Of a stretch of 64,000 nt of DNA, positions 57,810 to 64,000 are shown piece after piece. The position numbers and the translations under genes are program-made. Positions within the stretch are counted from its first letter, which is position 1. Every line of letters begins with the position of its first letter. The stretch covers positions 79,954,278 through 80,018,277 of the forward strand of contig CM043967.1 in the NCBI GenBank assembly GCA_014529385.2. The letters are read 5' to 3'. Source of the stretch: Adiantum capillus-veneris (taxonomy: Eukaryota; Streptophyta; Polypodiopsida; Polypodiales; Pteridaceae). The notes beneath the pieces were generated by a model. That model did not search any database and was not told where the DNA came from. It saw nothing but the letters and a program-made list of their open reading frames with translations.

Positions 57810-58103
57810 GTGCAATTAGGGATCAATCCCATCCTACCCGTTTTCTGTACTTATAAGAAAGACCATTGCATAATCATAGTATTGTTTGACTATGGGGTTG
57901 ACACCAATATTCTCTCTTGCAAAGCGTGCAAAAACCTCAATCCCATACCCAGATCTAATGTTGCAACCATCTTGCATAGCTTTCCCAATACACCCACCAT
58001 CACTATGGGCATAGTCTCCACCAATCAAAACTTCACAAGCCTATGCACACTTCATGTTGCACCACCCTCCCAATGGGCACACTCCTACTTGGTTGTTTTT
58101 TAA
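57810..58103 (+). pseudogene. Family C PR2-like remnant, copy 2
   Basis: IIVLFDYGVDTNILSC keeps the D-x-G-x pattern of the second protease-like domain; TITMGIVSTNQNF follows. Confidence 0.5.
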
Positions 58104-58130
58104 TGTGATCTAACAAACTGCAACATTGAA

Positions 58131-58478
58131 TGGGAAACAAACCAAGCTACATTCAATACCGATGTAGGGATGATAAAGTTTGGCTACAAGTTATTCACAA
58201 GCTATGCATGAATACTTCTTTTTCTAAAAACTATTTGACCCAACTAAATCTACAATACCACTCTCAATACATCAAGAATTATTGCTATCTCTACGAGGCA
58301 AACATGGGAAACAAACCAAGCTACATTCAATACCGATGTAGGGATGGTAAAGTTTGGCTATAAGTTATTCACAAGCTATGCATGAATACTTATTTTTCTA
58401 AAAACTATTTGACCCAACTAAATCTACAATACCACTCTCAATACATCAAGAATTATTGCTATCTCTACGAGGCAAACA
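58131..58478. repeat. 174-bp tandem duplication private to copy 2
   Basis: The unit starting TGGGAAACAAACCAAGCTAC occurs at 58131 and 58305; copy 1 has it once (about 25960). Confidence 0.9.
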
Positions 58479-58564
58479 TGGCTTGGAGGCTTCAGCTTCT
58501 TGTGCACCACAAGCATTTTTAGGGCTACAAGAGAATATACAAGTGAGGCCTTAAAAAGAATATA

Positions 58565-58569
58565 ATAAT

Positions 58570-58612
<43 letters not shown>
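58565..58612 (+). repeat. (TA)n(GA)n microsatellite
   Basis: Short form of the compound microsatellite of copy 1. Confidence 0.9.
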
Positions 58613-59289
58613 GAGTAAAAGCACAAGATGGGACATTGGAACTGTGGAACAAAAACTACAAATGAATGTACAAATAAGAGTTTATAAAGCCAAGATTCAA
58701 TGAAAAATGACATCATCAACTCTGTCATATGATGGTGACCCCATAAATTAGGTCAAGCCTAGAATGCTAGCATAGGGTAGGCTCCCATGTACCTAGCATT
58801 TCCCCCTTTAACTGATACAAGAGGCTAAGCTAGGAGATGACACTTAGCTCAAAAAGGAGTTTGTATTCAAAAAAAAAGGTAGAAAATTTGTCATGGACTT
58901 TTGATAGGCTTAGAGTTGACGATGCAACAACATGCCTCAGATAACCTAACCATACATGGCTCATAGGCTAATCAAATGCCAGCTTCGCTCATAGGCATGT
59001 TTTTAATGGTTTACAGGTTGGGCGACACATATTCTTTGGATGACTCGAAGGCCAATCAATCCCCCTTGAATATAAATCCCTAGGCAAGAGAGCATAAAAC
59101 AATGATCTCATAAATCGAACTCATCCATATGCTAGGAAAAAGTGCATGGGCAATCTTATTACACACTTCTAATAGCATGGACAATGTCTAGACCTCACTG
59201 AATGAATATATACAAGGTCAAAGGAAAACCGCATGGAGAAGACCTTTGGAAATTATTTATAACTTCTAGCACATAAGTGAAATTTTTAT

Positions 59290-59900
59290 TCAATTTTTTA
59301 AGTAAAACAAGAGGTTCCTCGGAATATTCTTTTTTGACGGAATATTTTGGCCAAACAAGGGCTAAAAAGCGGTCAAAAAACAGTAAATTGGTTGGTTGCG
59401 ATCGGTTGGCCAGTGTCCGTGTGGTTCCAAATTCAATGGCTAGTGGCCGGTTGCAAGGTAGCGGTTCCAAGGTGGACTTGTCTTCTCAAGGGCGGCCACA
59501 TATGGGTGCATTGGAGAGTCCAACTTGGACTTGTCTACACAAGCGCCTCTACACACGGCTGCCTCTCATGAGAGAGCCAATTCTTTTGGCCTATAAAACG
59601 AGGCCTCTTCTACTCACAAATTTTTTTTGGGTAGCATTGTGGTGCATTGTGAAGTTGATGTGAGATGTTGAGAGTGAAGCAAGGCAAGGGCTCTATTAAG
59701 GGTATAATCCCTTTGTAACCTACTTCTTGTTTAAAGTACTAAATCCATTGAGTGGTTGCTTTCCCGTGGATGTAGCCCACATTGGGTAAACCATGTATAT
59801 CGTGTGTGCTCTCTCTCTCTACTCTATAATCTCTCATGTGTGAAAATTATATCTCTCCATTAAGTAAATTGCTCTAATATCTACTTAGCTACGTCCTATT
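59290..59900 (+). repeat. Copia-like LTR, duplication copy 2
   Basis: TATA-like CCTATAAAACGAGG (about 59589) and the GTGGATGTAGCCCACATTGG text (59776) as in copy 1. Confidence 0.5.
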
Positions 59901-60679
59901 TCCTAACACCTAGCCCTACTGCTATGGCTAAGTGCTAATACCTAGTCTTTAGGTGCCATGGTACGCTACATGTAGGTCCAAATTCACTTTTTTACACCCA
60001 AGCCTAATTCTTTCTTGTATGGCTCTCAGCAAGGCTTCGTCGACTTTTGAGCTTGATGACACTTGTATTGTGCTCTTTTCTCTTAGAGAAAGTTTTGGAT
60101 ACATTTGAAGATGTACTATTGTTGGACTCAATGGATAAAGTATAAGATATATCACAATATCATCCATCATGAAATTGGTCATGCAAAAAAACCTTGGGTG
60201 GTGAATGTTTTACGTAAAAACAACTATTGAAGGTTAAAAGATACTTTTTAAATCTCTATAATCATTAATAGAGAACGATTTTGCCAAAGCATGTTACCAC
60301 CAGAGAGTGGTGCTCAAGCACCTCACAATGGAGGGTGTGTGGGTGTGTATACCCCACATAATAGGATTGCAATGGACCACTTGAAAGAGAAGTCTCGTCA
60401 CAAGGAGGCTAAATCTGTTGTTGGTAGTGAAGACCATATTAGGTAAAGTGGGAAAATCCCAATTCCCAGGTTGGACAACTTTCAATATATCATGTACAAA
60501 ATATAGAGATTTTGTCAAAAATTTGAGTTTTCTTAAGGTGTCATTCCACTTTATACACATACAATACACAATAAAAACAATTAAAATACCATGGTTTCAA
60601 TCAATTGGATTATTAGGAGATGAGTATATTGCATCCATTATCGTTGTCTATGTTCTATTGTCCTACCTACAACTTATCT

Positions 60680-62335
60680 CAACATGGAGAGCTTGGTTTC
60701 TAGGTCCACCACTTGTCCAAGTTAATGTAAAAGTGACTCAAGGTTCACAACTTGTGAAAGCAAGGATCCATTGATGAATACAATCCACTTGGCTATTTTT
60801 TCTTAATTTACTGCATGTGACATTCAAGCAAGGTCCACTTCTAATCTATAACTTCTTAATTTGAGGCATGGGGCATACATAAAAGATGTAGCATATGCTC
60901 TATTGCCTCATAGGAAGGTTGGTTTCAAGGTGCACTTATCCAGGCTAGCCTATCTTGGAGAAATGATGGAGCTTGCTTCTCTCCTTGTTTCAATGGAGAC
61001 TAGCTTGGACAAGTGGTGGACCTTTGCTTCTCTCTATGTTTCAATAGAGTTAGCTTGGACAAGTGGTGACCTTGGAACAAAACCCCCATGTAAAACATAT
61101 CATGGGTATTCCAAGTGATTAGAAAGATTACCATTTAAGATATAACCTTATAGGTTGGACAACTGGAGCCTGGCTTGGAGAAATGATAGACCTTTGATTC
61201 TCTCCATGTTTCAATGGAGCCTATCTTGGAGAAATTGTGGAGCTTGCTTCTGTCCATGTTTCAATGGAGCCTAGCTTGGACAATTGGTGGACCTTTGCTT
61301 CTCTCTATGTTTCAATAGAGTTAGCTTAGACACGTGGTGGATCTTCAAACTAAACCAACTATTATCAATGTTTCCTAGCTTGGACAAGTGGTGGAGTGTT
61401 TCTCCTCTCCATGTTTCAATGGAGCTTAGCTTGGACAAGTGTTGGACCTTAAAACAAAAACCCCATGTACAACATAGCATGGATTTTCTAGATTTCAATG
61501 GAGTCTAGCTTTAATAAATGGTGGAGCTTGCCTTCATCCATGTTTCAATGAAACTAGCTTGGACAAGTGGTGGACCTTGTAAAAAACCCCCCCATGTACA
61601 ACATATCATTGGTTTTCTAAGTGATGGGAAGGAATACCATTCAAGATATAAACTTATAGCTTGGATAAGTAGTTGACTTTAAAACCAAATTCATCATAAT
61701 ACAATGAAATACACGTCAACCAATTCCTAAATCTTGAGACCAAACCTCCCATGCTATTAGAGATAATATATTGGATAGGTGGTGGACCTTCTATTATTTT
61801 CCCATGCCTAGTTTAGACAACCGGTACACTTTGCAGCTATAAAGGTTGGACGAGTGGTGGAGCCTTGTTTATATCCATGTTTTAATGGATCTAGCTTGGA
61901 CAAGTGGTGGACCTTGGGAAAAAGCATCCATGTACAACATATATGAGGTTTTCCATGTTTTAATGGAACCTATCTTGGACAAATGGTGAAGCTTGCTTCT
62001 CTCCATGTTGATTTTGGAACTACCTTAGACAAGTGGTGGAGCTTTGCTTTTCTACTCTTCATAATACAATGAAGTATAGGTTGGTTACATGGTGAATCTT
62101 AAGGCCAAACCTCCCATTTTACTAGAGATGATAGGTTGGACAAGTGGATCAACCTTCTATCATTTCTCCATGACTATATTGGACAATTAGTAGACCTAAC
62201 ATCTCTCTATGTTGTCTAGGGATAAGCTTGGACAAGTGATGGACCCTGCTTCTCTCTTCCCTTGGTTTACTAGTTTGAAGACTCAGTATATATAATTTCT
62301 TAGATCTAGCTTGAACAAGTGGTGGACCTTGTATC
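60680..62335. repeat. Degenerate minisatellite built on AGCTTGGACAAGTGGTGGA
   Basis: At least 15 versions of this core recur at roughly 50-100 bp, often with TTGCTTCTCTCCATGTTTCA and ATGGAGC between them (for example 60999, 61046, 61376, 61429, 61556, 61892, 62225, 62310). No ORF is conserved across units. Confidence 0.85.
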
Positions 62336-62339
62336 CATA

Positions 62340-63078
62340 ATCTTAATTCATTACAAAAAAGTATATGAAAAAATAACATAGGAATTAGGTTCCAAATGCA
62401 CATAATAATATATTTTCCACCCATAAGAAAAGAAAGTTAAACATGTTCTTACCAAATTGACAAAGGTAACGTCCAATAATTCTAGCTTTGCATCTTGTCA
62501 GATCTAAATCTTCATCAAGGCGACATGCATGTATACATCAACTTTCAAGCCATTCAAGAATACATGCACTTAGATTCCATAGTTTTGTTTTCAAAGTCTT
62601 TTAGGTTCTTAAACTCTTTCACATAAAATATGTAATGACAAAATTCTTGAAGCAAACATTTGTGCCCAAGAAAAAGATCCCTCTCACATATTTAAAGTCC
62701 ATGAATTCTCTGATCTACACTTACAAGTTTTATTTTGACATCAAACATCAATTCTCTCATAGTTACAAATAAATGCAACCTCGATATATGAATTGACAAA
62801 AAATGAATTTCTTTTACTATATGAACCAACATAGGCCCCAATCAAATAAAAAATGAGTCCCTAAAAATTTGGGTGCACTCTAGCAATACATCAGACTCCC
62901 CTTACAATAGGATGCACTCCAATAGTACATTGAAGTCCCCTTAGAGTAGGGTGCACTCCATTGAAGTGTTCATAAAATTGACATACCTTTGTTTTTTTTT
63001 TTTAAAGACTATATCAAATTATAAAAATGTTGAAAGATACACAGTAGAATAAAAAAAGCATCTTATGGCCATATTTAT
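62340..63078. other. Intergenic region downstream of the right FCP1-like gene
   Basis: AT-rich with a small direct repeat (GGGTGCACTC and GGATGCACTCC, 62870-62965) and poly-T near 62990-63003. No gene seen. Confidence 0.4.
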
Positions 63079-63845
63079 TCAATGCTTTCGTGTTGACAAG
63101 TACACACCAAGGACATAATTTGTCTCAGAATCACTATATTGATTTACAATTGTGTTGTATGTATAGACTCTCTTATCTCTTGCATACAACCATCCTACCA
63201 ACCATGGAATTATGGTTCTCTGCAAGAAGTTTTGAAGTTGCTCGGAAGATTGCCTCCACATCTTTGGAAATATAAGATATGTCCCTGGCATGTTCCACAT
63301 CACACTATATGGACTGTCATCAAAAATTAAGGTATTGTTTGCATCCAAATCCTCAAATATCTTCCAAATATCACTCAAATTTTTGTGATAAACCCTTGTA
63401 AATCCTAACATGTTTTGACAATTTTTGTTACTCATAAACACCTTGAACTTGGTATACTGCTCAGGAAAACATTTTTGTGTGATGCGTTGCACCCTTGTTA
63501 AGTTGTAGCAACTCCATATCCATATCTCAAAGTATTCAGCACAAAAATCCAAAAAACTTTGTGTGTCTGGTCGCACCACATGATAAACTTCATCTTTATC
63601 CTCCACAAGTCGCATGTGTTGAGCCCAAGCTGGCATAGAATCTCCATGTTTCATTTCAATTGTCTTGAGAAGTAACCCCTCTAGATCCAAGATAAGTACT
63701 CTTTTGATGTCCTTGAAAGCAAGTGGTAGGTGGCAAGGAGGTGATTCATTCCTTGGCAAAGGTCTTCGAGGAGGTTGGATGGGTAATTCAATAGTTTTTT
63801 TCAATTTATGCCAGCATATAGCCAATCCATTTTTCTGTAATGATT
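63079..63845 (-). CDS. FCP1/NIF-like HAD phosphatase family gene, last exon (5' part outside window)
   Basis: The exon opens after acceptor TTAATTTCAG at 63846 and ends with a stop at 63079; about 254 residues are visible without interruption. Motif I is VLILDLEGLLL: the nucleophile Asp is present and the second acid is Glu. Motif II region is FEIWIWSCYN, and the Mg-binding motif is NNTLIFDDSPYSVMWN, followed by GTYLIFPKMW. This is the order of an FCP1-homology domain; plant members commonly have D-x-N-G-L-L. Such proteins act on phosphoproteins, often RNA polymerase II CTD. A spliced 5' exon must lie beyond 64,000. It is intact, unlike the FCP1-like part at 2358-2921. Confidence 0.82.
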
Positions 63846-64000
63846 CTGAAATTAAAGAACAAGAACACTTAATGCAAACACAACAATAGACATGAGTTTT
63901 ACATTGTCTACCCTAAGGTTTTATTAGATACCAAAATACATCTATGATCTACTCATTAATAGAAAGAAAGTCAAATTAAAATCCTGACTCTTTTTTATGC
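63846..64000 (-). other. Intron of the right FCP1-like gene
   Basis: A pyrimidine-rich tract on - leads to the acceptor at 63846. No further exon is seen before the window edge. Confidence 0.5.

Larger units (their letters stand above)
52793..60428. repeat. Segmental duplication, copy 2
   Basis: This matches 22070-28168. It is more complete: it keeps the whole copia element and extra sequence at 56244-56930. It has its own 174-bp tandem duplication at 58131-58478. Confidence 0.9.

Overview
The window is nuclear DNA from a land plant with a repeat-rich genome. It has GT-AG introns, long GA/GT/AT microsatellites, Ty3/gypsy and Ty1/copia retrotransposons with plant-type primer sites, and a plant-type FCP1-like family carrying a D-x-[N/E]-G-L-L motif. 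I cannot name the species. The divergent gypsy lineages make me lean weakly toward a non-flowering plant with a large genome.

Layout. (1) 1-4.6 kb: two host-like loci facing each other. On + is a chimeric locus: a CENH3/H3-like histone fold (125-), a Ulp1/C48 cysteine protease, an acidic repeat linker and an FCP1-like phosphatase domain. All parts are compatible in splice phase but are interrupted by three nonsense codons. On - is a clean two-exon gene of unknown family (413 aa). (2) 4.9-20.6 kb: element A, a Ty3/gypsy element on the - strand that is missing its 3' end. (3) 20.6-22.07 kb: leader plus 5' LTR of a second gypsy element (B'), also on -. (4) 22.07-28.17 kb and 52.79-60.43 kb: two copies of a segmental duplication. 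Each carries a small copia element, a gypsy integrase remnant (family C) and a copia-like LTR. (5) 28.2-32.7 kb: low-information DNA with a large AT-rich microsatellite palindrome and remnants of other elements. (6) 32,735-52,322: element B, a 19.6 kb Ty3/gypsy element on + with both LTRs, a 5-bp target duplication (TCATA), primer site and polypurine tract. Its 3' LTR is split by a 2.1 kb insertion. (7) 60.7-62.3 kb: a degenerate minisatellite. (8) 63.1-64 kb: the last exon of another FCP1-like gene on -.

The most interesting material is the shared, unusual organisation of gypsy elements A and B, with fragments in C. The order is 5' LTR, PBS, leader, gag, protease 1, RT, RNase H, two consecutive H2C2 zinc modules, integrase, a second aspartic-protease-like domain, a Q/N-rich tail, a micro-exon (ATGAGRG followed by GT), an intron, a long 3' ORF, PPT and 3' LTR. 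The noncoding leader and the predicted intron of each family hold copies of a family-specific palindrome centred on TCGCGA. They are spaced about 285-300 bp apart, and a related site lies in the LTR. The host-like CENH3/Ulp1/FCP1 chimera at the left edge is the second main point of interest. All assignments are by eye from sequence; no database search or alignment program was run.
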